This document shows, in pieces, positions 1 to 5,379 of a stretch of DNA of 6,961 nt (positions are counted from its first letter, which is position 1; the number at the start of each line of letters is the position of its first letter). This DNA is from Candidatus Peregrinibacteria bacterium (GTDB taxonomy: Bacteria > Patescibacteriota > Gracilibacteria > UM-FILTER-43-11): NCBI GenBank assembly GCA_016927155.1, contig JAFGNE010000042.1:1-6961 (forward strand), given 5' to 3'. Below the pieces are notes generated by a model. That model had not been told where the DNA came from. It worked only from the letters and a program-made list of their open reading frames with translations, and did not search any database. The position numbers were made by a program, and so were the translations under genes.

Positions 1-26
1 ACGCCCCCAAACAGCACAAGCCGCCC

Positions 27-71
27 CCGCCCCGATCTGCCCTTTTATCATTGCAAATCGGGCGGTTTTTT
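27..71 (+). terminator. Rho-independent terminator of an upstream transcript
   Basis: The arm at 27-40 (CCGCCCCGATCTGC) pairs with 53-65 (GCAAATCGGGCGG), with one bulged C and one C-A mismatch. The loop is 12 nt and six T residues follow at 66-71. This is the classic intrinsic terminator layout for + strand transcription. The gene it serves lies outside the window: no stop codon occurs in any + frame between 1 and 27, so either that gene ended before the window or its last codons run into the hairpin. The GC-rich stem and T tract are seen directly; the direction of use is inferred. Confidence 0.75.
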
Positions 72-79
72 GGTATAAT
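51..79 (+). promoter_or_regulatory. Sigma70-type promoter with extended -10 for the 108-449 gene
   Basis: A -35 like TTGCAA at 51-56 is followed by an exact 17-bp spacer and a perfect TATAAT at 74-79. TGG directly upstream of the -10 gives the extended TGn motif. Transcription would start near 86, leaving a leader of about 22 nt before the ATG at 108. The -35 box sits inside the 3' arm of the preceding terminator, so the two elements share bases. Confidence 0.7.
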
Positions 80-107
80 AAATGGATAAAAACTAATAAG
101 AAAAACC

Positions 108-449
108 ATGCCCGTAAAAACATTTACCGATGAGGAATTGCTTGGCCTGCTAAGGAACAGCCCCATCGATCCGGAGCAAAAAGTCCGTCTCGAACGGGCG
201 TTCCCCTATATGTCGGAAGCCGATAAAACCGAGCTTCTTTCTTTGGTTGAAGAAGGCAATAAACTGGCGGCCGAAACACCCGCCCCCGACCCCAAAGCGC
301 TTGCCGCCCTCAACAAAAAATACGACAGCGAAATGAAGGCCATCGTGAAAGACGCCACCGCCCAGGCCCGCCGCGGCATGGAAGAGGCTGACCAGAAAAA
401 AGAGGAGCAGGAAACCGCCGATTTACAAAAAGAAATCAATGCCATGTAA
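108..449 (+). CDS. Small acidic helical protein of unknown function
   Basis: This 113-residue protein was not recognised. It has no signal peptide, no membrane segment and no cysteine. Residues 1-53 read as short amphipathic helices (TDEELLGLLRNSP, then SEADKTELLSLVEEGNKL). A Pro/Ala hinge follows at about 55-65 (AAETPAPDPKA), and residues 66-113 form a long charged helix rich in K, E, Q and A that is likely coiled coil. The ATG at 108 is the first start after the promoter at 51-79. Only an A-rich leader (AATAAGAAAAACC) precedes it, with no clear Shine-Dalgarno site. The gene is followed 49 nt later by the large helical protein. Because both are soluble, charged and helical, they may act together, but that is inference. 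The product could be a cytoplasmic scaffold, chaperone-like or partner subunit; no function is assigned. The reading frame itself is well supported. Confidence 0.75.
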   Translation: MPVKTFTDEELLGLLRNSPIDPEQKVRLERAFPYMSEADKTELLSLVEEGNKLAAETPAPDPKALAALNKKYDSEMKAIVKDATAQARRGMEEADQKKEEQETADLQKEINAM

Positions 450-450
450 T
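422..450 (+). promoter_or_regulatory. Internal promoter for the large helical protein gene
   Basis: TTTACA at 422-427 (5 of 6 to the -35 consensus), a 17-bp spacer and TGTAAT at 445-450 (5 of 6 to the -10 consensus) overlap the last codons and stop of the upstream gene. The predicted transcript start is near 457. That would exclude the in-frame ATG at 439 as the start of the next gene and favour 499 or 520. The same TTTACA-17-box layout recurs upstream of hicB. Confidence 0.5.
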
Positions 451-498
451 TTTACCAAAATGCAAAATTTTTCATTTTTTACACCCCGTTCGCCCTTT

Positions 499-2658
499 AT
501 GGAAAACCGCCTAATCCGTATGGCGGAATTGCCGAAACTGGAAGTTGAAACCGGCGCCGTGACCGCTGAGGCTCCACAGCAAGTAAAAGTACTGGGCGAA
601 GAACATTTTGACAATCAAAAAAGTGCGGCCATTAAAAAACTCGAAGCCTTGCTCAATCTGGATGCTTCAAGGGGCATAAGCACAGAAAGCACTTCGGAAG
701 AAAAAAAGAAATTTGATGAGTTAAAAAAAGATATCGAAAATAAATTCACAACCCTTAAAATCAATTACCGCAAAGAAGCTTACGGCCTTGGCGAAAGCCA
801 GGAACAGCGGGACCGCTTTGATGTGTATAAAAAGGCGGTTGAAGATTTTTTGACCCGCATGGAATTCAGCATTACCCAAATCAACTTTGAACAAGGTTCC
901 GATACGGCAAAACAGCAGGAAGTGGAAAAACTGCTTCGTTCTTACTTTTCCCAAAAAGAAGTGCGTGGCAAGGACGCGTTTATACCTTATCTGGCCAAAG
1001 CGCTTATTGCGGATTGCACTTCTTTTGACGCGCTCAAGGCGGCCGAAAATCCGCAGGCTGTAACAGAACTTTTCAAAAAATGGTTTGAAGGCACTTACGT
1101 TAAGAATAAAGGCTATGAAAGCCCCCTTCTGCAATCGGCCATCAAATCCATGTATGAGGGCCTTCCTTCTTTTGAGGCGAAAGCGGAAGAAACAACTTAT
1201 TTCAACGAATATTTAAAGAAAAAACCCGAACTCATCGCCAAATTCGGCGCCAGGAATACCAAAAATGTTGTCCAGGTTTTGGCCAAACGGTTTGATATCA
1301 CTTTCAAAGATAACAACCCCGATTATTTTGTCGATCTTGCTAACAATTACAGATGCCTTTTGGTTAAAGATATCGAATCTTACCTTGATGGTGTCATTAA
1401 ATCCGATTTCACTAATGCCGAAAGTGTGGCGAAGGTGGAAACGAAATTGGATGAAACCAAAACCACCCGCGATAACGCCTACAAGGCGATGACCGAATCC
1501 GGTGAAACCGGCGATTACATTGATGACCTTACCGATTTTGCAGAAAGCCCCGAAGTGACCACTGTTTTAAATATGGCCCAAAATTACCGGAATAATATGG
1601 ACAGGATGATGGACACCGCGGGCGCGGATCAGCTTGTGGCATCGGTTGACGCCGCTATGCAGCCCGCTTACGAAAGCGTCCGCCGAAACCTGACGCCGGA
1701 AAAAGTCGCAAGCATCCCGCGCGAATCCGGCCAGGGTTTTGCCGAAGCGGTGGCCGCGATTATCAGAATGATCAATGAGCTGATCAACGGCAAAGACAGC
1801 AAAGGCCTCGCTCAGGCCAACAAGGATTTGGAAGAGGGAAAAAATCCCACGGTGGCACAGAAAGAAATAATGGAAAAATGCAAAACAGCCTGTGCCGATA
1901 AGCCACTCGATCAATTGCTTAACGCCTATATCACGCCTGAAGATGCAAGTGGGTTACTGAAAGATCATAAAAATGCGCCTTATTTCTCCAGCGTCGCCAA
2001 AGACGCTGTAAAAGCGGCATTGAATGATAAACTTAACGCCAAAAAACTGGCTTTTGTGGATGTGAAGAAAGAAGGGAATAATTTTGAATTAACCGTTAAA
2101 GCCACAGCAGGTGATACAAAAGAGCGCAAAATCCAAATTGCTTCCGATGGCACTGTGGCGAAATTAGATGGAGCGGATAAGGCTGAACCAAAGCCAAAAG
2201 TTAAATTGGCTCAAGACCAATTCGCCACCTCGCTTGCCAGCTTATTGGAAATCAAAAAAGAACAACCAAAAACCATCACGGACTTTTTGGTCGCTAACCA
2301 TAGCAAAGGAACTGTAACAAATGGCGTGCTCACCCTTTCTGATATTGGCGCTAAAGATTACATTCACAATGTCCTAAAACCCGACGCGGACATACCAAAA
2401 GGCCAGGCGGTATTTGTAGTTAAAGGCGGCGAAGCGATCAAAATCGAAAAAGGCAAAGCGACTGTCGCGAAAACCACCAATGTTGACACCTGGGTGCTTG
2501 CCAGCGGACAAAGCTATGAATATGGCACAAAAAAGACGAAAATAGACGCAGGCAAACGTGTTCTTGTTGATTCTGGCGACAAAATCGTCCTCGCAACCGA
2601 AAACGCCGACGACAAAACAGTTTTAGCCATGGTTACCCCCCCCTCCAGCCCAACCTAA
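499..2658 (+). CDS. Large soluble, mostly helical protein of unknown function
   Basis: The open frame extends up to an ATG at 439 that overlaps the previous gene by 11 nt. The stretch 439-498 is AT-rich, codes for an atypical Phe-rich peptide and lies across the predicted promoter, so I start at ATG 499 (MENRLIRMAELPKL, 719 residues). ATG 520 (712 residues) is equally plausible, and neither has a clear ribosome site. There is no signal peptide or membrane segment. Residues from about 30 to 510 are predominantly charged helix, rich in K, E, D and A. Residues about 517-560 look beta-rich (KKLAFVDVKKEGNNFELTV...), followed by a Pro/Lys linker (AEPKPKVK), a helical piece, and a beta-rich C-terminal domain at about 632-712 with repeated Gly turns (GQAVFVVKGGEAIKI ... 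GKRVLVDSGDKIVL). The tail is Pro/Ser-rich (MVTPPSSPT) and is encoded across an 8-C run. No catalytic motif was recognised. A structural, surface-associated or adaptor role is possible but unproven. Confidence 0.8.
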   Translation: MENRLIRMAELPKLEVETGAVTAEAPQQVKVLGEEHFDNQKSAAIKKLEALLNLDASRGISTESTSEEKKKFDELKKDIENKFTTLKINYRKEAYGLGESQEQRDRFDVYKKAVEDFLTRMEFSITQINFEQGSDTAKQQEVEKLLRSYFSQKEVRGKDAFIPYLAKALIADCTSFDALKAAENPQAVTELFKKWFEGTYVKNKGYESPLLQSAIKSMYEGLPSFEAKAEETTYFNEYLKKKPELIAKFGARNTKNVVQVLAKRFDITFKDNNPDYFVDLANNYRCLLVKDIESYLDGVIKSDFTNAESVAKVETKLDETKTTRDNAYKAMTESGETGDYIDDLTDFAESPEVTTVLNMAQNYRNNMDRMMDTAGADQLVASVDAAMQPAYESVRRNLTPEKVASIPRESGQGFAEAVAAIIRMINELINGKDSKGLAQANKDLEEGKNPTVAQKEIMEKCKTACADKPLDQLLNAYITPEDASGLLKDHKNAPYFSSVAKDAVKAALNDKLNAKKLAFVDVKKEGNNFELTVKATAGDTKERKIQIASDGTVAKLDGADKAEPKPKVKLAQDQFATSLASLLEIKKEQPKTITDFLVANHSKGTVTNGVLTLSDIGAKDYIHNVLKPDADIPKGQAVFVVKGGEAIKIEKGKATVAKTTNVDTWVLASGQSYEYGTKKTKIDAGKRVLVDSGDKIVLATENADDKTVLAMVTPPSSPT
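2636..2643 (+). repeat. Poly-C tract (8 C) at the 3' end of the large gene
   Basis: Eight consecutive C residues lie 12 nt before the TAA stop at 2656-2658. As read, the protein ends ...MVTPPSSPT. Losing one C would instead give ...MVTPPPAQPKAAAG, with a TAA at 2672-2674. Homopolymeric C runs are known slippage sites in replication, in transcription and in sequencing. Whether this one is functional, an assembly error or neutral cannot be told from a single sequence. Confidence 0.9.
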
Positions 2659-2674
2659 AGCAGCGGCAGGCTAA

Positions 2675-2752
2675 AAGTTAAGCCGTTCCGTTTTTGCTGC
2701 CGCCGAGGAATACACCCGCGCCGAGGAAGAGAAGGCGATGGGGGAGATTTAG
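2675..2752 (+). pseudogene. Coding-like remnant without a start codon
   Basis: After the large gene, one frame is open from 2675 to a TAG at 2750-2752. It reads AAEEYTRAEEEKAMGEI at its end, which resembles the charged helical C-terminus of a real protein rather than random sequence. There is no usable start codon at its beginning and a TAA (2672-2674) closes the frame just upstream. It lies in the same frame that a one-base slip in the poly-C run would open. It may be the decayed end of a gene displaced when hicBA arrived, or chance. Support is weak because the stretch is only 25 codons. Confidence 0.2.
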
Positions 2753-2778
2753 GGCTTCCTCCGCCTTTTCCGGTTTTT
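2729..2778 (+). terminator. Possible weak terminator after the large gene
   Basis: GAGAAGGCG at 2729-2737 can pair with CGCCTTTTC at 2762-2770 (nine pairs including one G-T), with a 24-nt loop. CGG and five T residues at 2774-2778 follow. The long loop and short T tract make it a poor match to a canonical terminator. A separate pairing, GCGGCAG at 2663-2669 with CTGCCGC at 2697-2703, precedes it but lacks a T tract. One of these may end the + strand transcript before the hicB promoter. Confidence 0.25.
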
Positions 2779-2812
2779 CATGTAATCCGCGATAGGGGAT
2801 CTAAATCTAAAT

Positions 2813-2844
2813 ATGGGATGGTCTTATTTTTTAACGTATCCCAT
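2813..2844. repeat. Inverted repeat upstream of the hicB promoter
   Basis: ATGGGAT at 2813-2819 and its exact complement ATCCCAT at 2838-2844 flank an 18-nt spacer that contains a T run. The pair sits 22 bp upstream of the hicB -35 box in an AT-rich stretch that also holds a tandem ATCTAA repeat (2799-2810). It could be an operator or the footprint of an insertion boundary. It is not a terminator, since the T run lies in the loop rather than after the stem. Confidence 0.4.
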
Positions 2845-2866
2845 GTTATCTACGAATTTTATTGAC

Positions 2867-2895
2867 TTTACATCACGGATTATCTGATATATAAT
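2867..2895 (+). promoter_or_regulatory. hicBA promoter
   Basis: TTTACA at 2867-2872 (5 of 6), a 17-bp spacer and a perfect TATAAT at 2890-2895 form a strong sigma70-type promoter, with transcription expected to start near 2902. This placement helps choose the hicB start: the in-frame TTG at 2901 would lie at the transcript end, so the ATG at 2919 is preferred. A 10-bp AT palindrome (AATATATATT, 2893-2902) overlaps the -10 and start region, where autoregulating antitoxins often bind, but its low complexity limits its weight. Confidence 0.7.
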
Positions 2896-2918
2896 ATATA
2901 TTGTCTAACATTAGTATT

Positions 2919-3128
2919 ATGGTTTTCAAAAATGTTGTCTGGAAAGAAGGCAAATATTATGTTTCCCAATGCCTGAACGTGGATGTTTCGAGTTTCGGCG
3001 AAACGCGGGAAGAGGCGCTTGCCAATCTTGATGAAGCTCTTGAACTTTATCTTGAAGATAAAAAAGCGGCCAAAATACCCGAAGTGAAGGAGCCCCGCAT
3101 TGTTCCACTCAACTTCCGTTATGCCTAA
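2919..3128 (+). CDS. hicB: HicB-family antitoxin
   Basis: This 69-residue protein matches the compact HicB antitoxin pattern: a beta hairpin with GKYYVSQCLNVDVSSFGET (residues 11-29), then the helix REEALANLDEALELYLED (30-47), which is the family hallmark of the partial RNase H-like fold. HicB binds and neutralises the HicA mRNA interferase and usually represses its own promoter. Here the protein ends with a short basic/Pro tail (KIPEVKEPRIVPLNFRYA) and shows no separate helix-turn-helix or ribbon-helix-helix domain. Direct DNA binding by HicB alone is therefore uncertain. The ATG at 2919 is chosen over the TTG at 2901 because the promoter places the transcript start near 2902. It overlaps hicA by 8 nt, in antitoxin-first order. 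Family assignment is confident; activity is inferred. Confidence 0.85.
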   Translation: MVFKNVVWKEGKYYVSQCLNVDVSSFGETREEALANLDEALELYLEDKKAAKIPEVKEPRIVPLNFRYA

Positions 3129-3336
3129 ATTGTATTCTTCGAGCCGCATCACCCGCGTTCTCCGGAGGCATGGTTTTTCGCTTGTGGGGCAAAAGGGTAG
3201 TCATGCCAAATTCCGCCAGGCGGGAAAACGTGAACGGAATGTTATCGTGCCGATGAACAGAAGAGAGATTCCCTGCGGAACATTCCATTCCATCCTCCGG
3301 CAATGCGGGCTAAAGGAAGCGGATTTCAAAAGATAA
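3121..3336 (+). CDS. hicA: HicA-family mRNA interferase toxin
   Basis: This 71-residue protein shows the HicA (YcfA) dsRBD-like fold signature: SSRITRVLRRHGFSLVGQ at 7-24, the conserved GSH motif with the presumed catalytic His28 (KGSHAKFR, 25-32), a beta strand RERNVIVPM (37-45), and the closing helix REIPCGTFHSILRQCGL (48-64). HicA toxins cleave mRNA and halt translation until the antitoxin is restored. Length and key residues are intact, so the toxin looks functional. The ATG at 3121 overlaps the hicB stop (ATGCCTAA), which implies translational coupling and keeps synthesis tied to the antitoxin. An in-frame ATG at 3100 exists but would add a non-family extension and deepen the overlap, so it is not chosen. 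The TAA stop at 3334-3336 directly abuts the convergent nadK stop. Confidence 0.87.
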   Translation: MPKLYSSSRITRVLRRHGFSLVGQKGSHAKFRQAGKRERNVIVPMNRREIPCGTFHSILRQCGLKEADFKR

Positions 3337-4194
3337 TCATTCCGCCTTCTCCCCCCAGTGCAGTTTTTCGCGCAGGGTATTAAAGTAGCTTTCGGAAGGC
3401 AGGCGGACGAAGTTCATCACGCCGTTCTTTTTGAAGCGCACTTCGTCTTTATATTTTAAATCCACGCTCTCCTGGCCGTCTATGGTCAGGGTCATTTTGT
3501 TGTAATCGCTTTCCACCGTCACTTCCACTTTTTTCCAGTCCGGGATGACGATGGGCTTTTGGGTGAAGCTGTGCGGGCAGATGGGCGTGATGATGAAGGC
3601 GGGGAGGGTGGGGTAAACAATGGGGCCGCCGGCCGCCAGGCTGTACGCGGTCGAGCCCGTGGGCGTGGCAATGATGAGGCCGTCCGCGCGGTAAGTGGCC
3701 AGCTTCCGGCCGTTCACCCTTGTCCTTAAGTCGATCAGGCGGGCTAACGTCCCCTGCGAGATGACCGCGTCGTTCATAGCATGCGTCTTATGGATGATTT
3801 TGCCCTTCCGCGCCAATTCCACATCAAGCATGGGGCGCCTGTCCAGCGTGTAATTGCCGGCAAAAATCTTTTTCAGCGTTTTTTCAATATGCGCCGGCGG
3901 GATTTCGGAAAGGAAGCCCAAATGGCCCAGGTTAATGCCGAAAACCATGGTGTTGAATTGTTTCATCTTGCGCAGCACGCGCAGGATGGTGCCGTCCCCG
4001 CCCATCACCACCACCAAATCCACTGCCGTGCGTCCCGGGATGAACGGCTTGAATTTTTTGATACCCAGTATCTTGGCCACTTCGGCCTCCATGGAAACCT
4101 CCTTTTTGTGCTTGAGGAGGAAACGGTACAGCGCCTTGAAATATTTTTCATGGCGGCGCGTTTCATGCCGGGCCGCGATGCCTACGGTTTTCAT
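3337..4194 (-). CDS. nadK: NAD kinase
   Basis: This 285-residue enzyme phosphorylates NAD+ to NADP+ with ATP (or polyphosphate in some relatives), supplying cytoplasmic reducing cofactor. Family motifs are present in order: the GGDGT diphosphate-binding motif at residues 65-69 (VVVMGGDGTILR), FGINLGHLGFLSE at 85-97, the NE/D motif as MNDAVIS (Asn141-Asp142), and the Gly-rich DGLIIATPTGSTAYSLAAGG at 171-190. TPICPHSFTQKPIVIPD at 203-219 and TLTIDGQE near the C-terminus follow. Length is normal for bacterial NadK and no key residue is missing. The gene is second in a - strand operon: its ATG lies 11 nt after the glycosyltransferase stop, with no clear Shine-Dalgarno site, so translation may be coupled. 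Its TGA stop touches the hicA stop, and no terminator is visible between them. Confidence 0.95.
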   Translation of the reverse strand: MKTVGIAARHETRRHEKYFKALYRFLLKHKKEVSMEAEVAKILGIKKFKPFIPGRTAVDLVVVMGGDGTILRVLRKMKQFNTMVFGINLGHLGFLSEIPPAHIEKTLKKIFAGNYTLDRRPMLDVELARKGKIIHKTHAMNDAVISQGTLARLIDLRTRVNGRKLATYRADGLIIATPTGSTAYSLAAGGPIVYPTLPAFIITPICPHSFTQKPIVIPDWKKVEVTVESDYNKMTLTIDGQESVDLKYKDEVRFKKNGVMNFVRLPSESYFNTLREKLHWGEKAE

Positions 4195-4205
4195 AACATT
4201 AACGG

Positions 4206-5321
4206 TTAGCGGTTTTTAATGGCTTCAATGATGAGTTGCGCGGTTTTGCCCCAGCTGAAATTTTTCACCTGCTCAAAGCCCTTGGCCCGCAGTTCCTGGC
4301 AGTAGTCGGGATTGTCCAGAAGGGTCGTCATGCCGTCGGCAATGTCCACAAAGTCATACGGGTCGGCGTAATGCACCGCGTCCATCCCGAGTTCAGGGAT
4401 GGAAGAGACACGGGAAGCCAGTACCGGAACGCCGCATTGCATCGCCTCTAAAACCGGCAAACCGAAACCTTCATAAAAGGAAGGGAATAAAAAAATCCGC
4501 GCGCCGGCCATCAGGGCGGCCAGGTCTTCGTCCGGGATGTATTCCAGGAATTTCACGCGCTGCATCAGGTTCATCTGCCTCACTTTTTTGAAGATTTTTT
4601 TGTAATACCAGCCTTTTTTGCCGGCCACCACAAAGCGGTAACGCTGCTGGTTGTTGGGGCTGATGAGGGCGAACGCCTCCAGGGCGCCCATAATGTTCTT
4701 GCGCGGCTCCAGAGTGCCGGCCATCATGATGTAATCCGGATCGAGGTTGTACCGGCGGCGCACCTCGATGATCTTATTGGAATCAAAATGCCTCATGAAG
4801 GCGTCGCGTATGCCGGCGTACACCACCGTGATTTTGGAGGAAAGCTGAAGTTCGGGATATTGCCCGACCAAGTCTTTTTTCGTGTACTCGGAAACCGTAA
4901 AAATCCACCGCGCTTTCCGGGCGGCGGTTTTTAAGGTGATGTGCTCAATGAATGTGGCCTTTTTTTGGTGTTTGGCCGGCGACTTGAAGGCCACCAGGTC
5001 GTGGACCACCAGCGCCACTTTCAGTTTGGCCGGGTCGTGGAAGAAGGGCACAATGTAGCTTTCCGTGGCGATGCACACGTCCACCTTGTTGGCCAGCATG
5101 GATTTATAAAACCGCCAGTGCCAGAAAATGCCGCGTCCGTTCACCTGCATCACATGCACGTTGGGCAGGTGCCTGTAAATATTGTTCCAATCTTTATTGG
5201 TATACAGGTAATAATCGTTTTCGCGGTCGTTGTTCAAAATACTTTTCAGAACATTGGCCGTCCAGATACCCTTGCCGCCGCGTTCGCCGTCTATTCCGCG
5301 TATGTCAAAAGCGATTTTCAT
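4206..5321 (-). CDS. GT4-family (group 1) glycosyltransferase
   Basis: This 371-residue protein has the two-Rossmann (GT-B) architecture of retaining group 1 glycosyltransferases. The N-terminal acceptor domain begins MKIAFDIRGIDGERGGKGIW with a Gly-rich loop at 15-18, and continues through VVHDLVAFKSP (105-115) and the FTVSEYTKKDL segment (141-151). The donor domain starts with MMAGTLEPRKN (199-209), followed by YRFVVAGKKG (228-237) and the EX7E nucleotide-sugar motif in YEGFGLPVLEAM (Glu284 and Glu292). It probably transfers a sugar from a nucleotide donor to a cell-envelope polysaccharide, glycolipid or glycoprotein; neither donor nor acceptor can be read from sequence. There is no signal peptide, so it is cytoplasmic or membrane-peripheral. 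It leads an operon with nadK. AGGAA sits three to seven nt upstream of the ATG, but so does the -10 box (see promoter entry). Confidence 0.93.
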   Translation of the reverse strand: MKIAFDIRGIDGERGGKGIWTANVLKSILNNDRENDYYLYTNKDWNNIYRHLPNVHVMQVNGRGIFWHWRFYKSMLANKVDVCIATESYIVPFFHDPAKLKVALVVHDLVAFKSPAKHQKKATFIEHITLKTAARKARWIFTVSEYTKKDLVGQYPELQLSSKITVVYAGIRDAFMRHFDSNKIIEVRRRYNLDPDYIMMAGTLEPRKNIMGALEAFALISPNNQQRYRFVVAGKKGWYYKKIFKKVRQMNLMQRVKFLEYIPDEDLAALMAGARIFLFPSFYEGFGLPVLEAMQCGVPVLASRVSSIPELGMDAVHYADPYDFVDIADGMTTLLDNPDYCQELRAKGFEQVKNFSWGKTAQLIIEAIKNR

Positions 5322-5327
5322 GTTCCT

Positions 5328-5356
5328 AATATACCAATTTTATGCTAAATTGTCTT
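5328..5356 (-). promoter_or_regulatory. Promoter of the glycosyltransferase-nadK operon, possibly leaderless
   Basis: On the - strand, AAGACA (plus 5351-5356, 4 of 6), a 17-bp spacer and TATATT (plus 5328-5333) with an upstream TGG form an extended -10 promoter. Only six bases (AGGAAC) separate the -10 from the ATG. Transcription would then start at or next to the ATG itself, giving a leaderless mRNA. An alternative -10, TAAAAT (plus 5338-5343), a little further upstream would leave a short leader containing AGGAA. The element lies in the 58-bp gap shared with the divergent membrane protein gene. Confidence 0.5.
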
Positions 5357-5379
5357 CCGATAACTTGATACCAAAAATC

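Noticed and set aside
1..51. A - strand gene starting at 51 (MIKGQIGAGAACAVWGR) and running off the left edge
   Set aside because: Only 17 codons are visible, there is no ribosome site, and the same bases form a + strand terminator. It cannot be supported.
457..480. AT-only hairpin AAAATG...CATTTT with a T run as a terminator between the first two genes
   Set aside because: The stem has almost no G-C pairs and lies at the predicted start of the next transcript, so termination there is unlikely.
439..498. Extended N-terminus of the large helical protein
   Set aside because: The extension is AT-rich and Phe-rich, unlike the rest of the protein. It overlaps the upstream gene and lies across a predicted promoter.
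2901..2918. TTG start for hicB adding six residues
   Set aside because: It would coincide with the predicted transcript start, and the HicB fold begins well from the ATG at 2919.
3337..3339. Alternative genetic code with UGA as Gly
   Set aside because: TGA ends nadK exactly where the NadK family ends and at the hicA boundary, so the standard bacterial code fits.
3763..3777. Variant NE/D motif (MND) in NAD kinase as a loss of function
   Set aside because: Asp in place of Glu at this position is known among bacterial NadK proteins, and all other motifs are intact.
3781..4219. Open frames on the + strand opposite nadK
   Set aside because: The - strand carries full-length NAD kinase with every family motif, so the antisense frames are shadows.
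4941..5348. A 135-codon + strand frame opposite the glycosyltransferase
   Set aside because: Its His/Val-rich product has no recognisable pattern and lies fully antisense to a confident GT4 enzyme.
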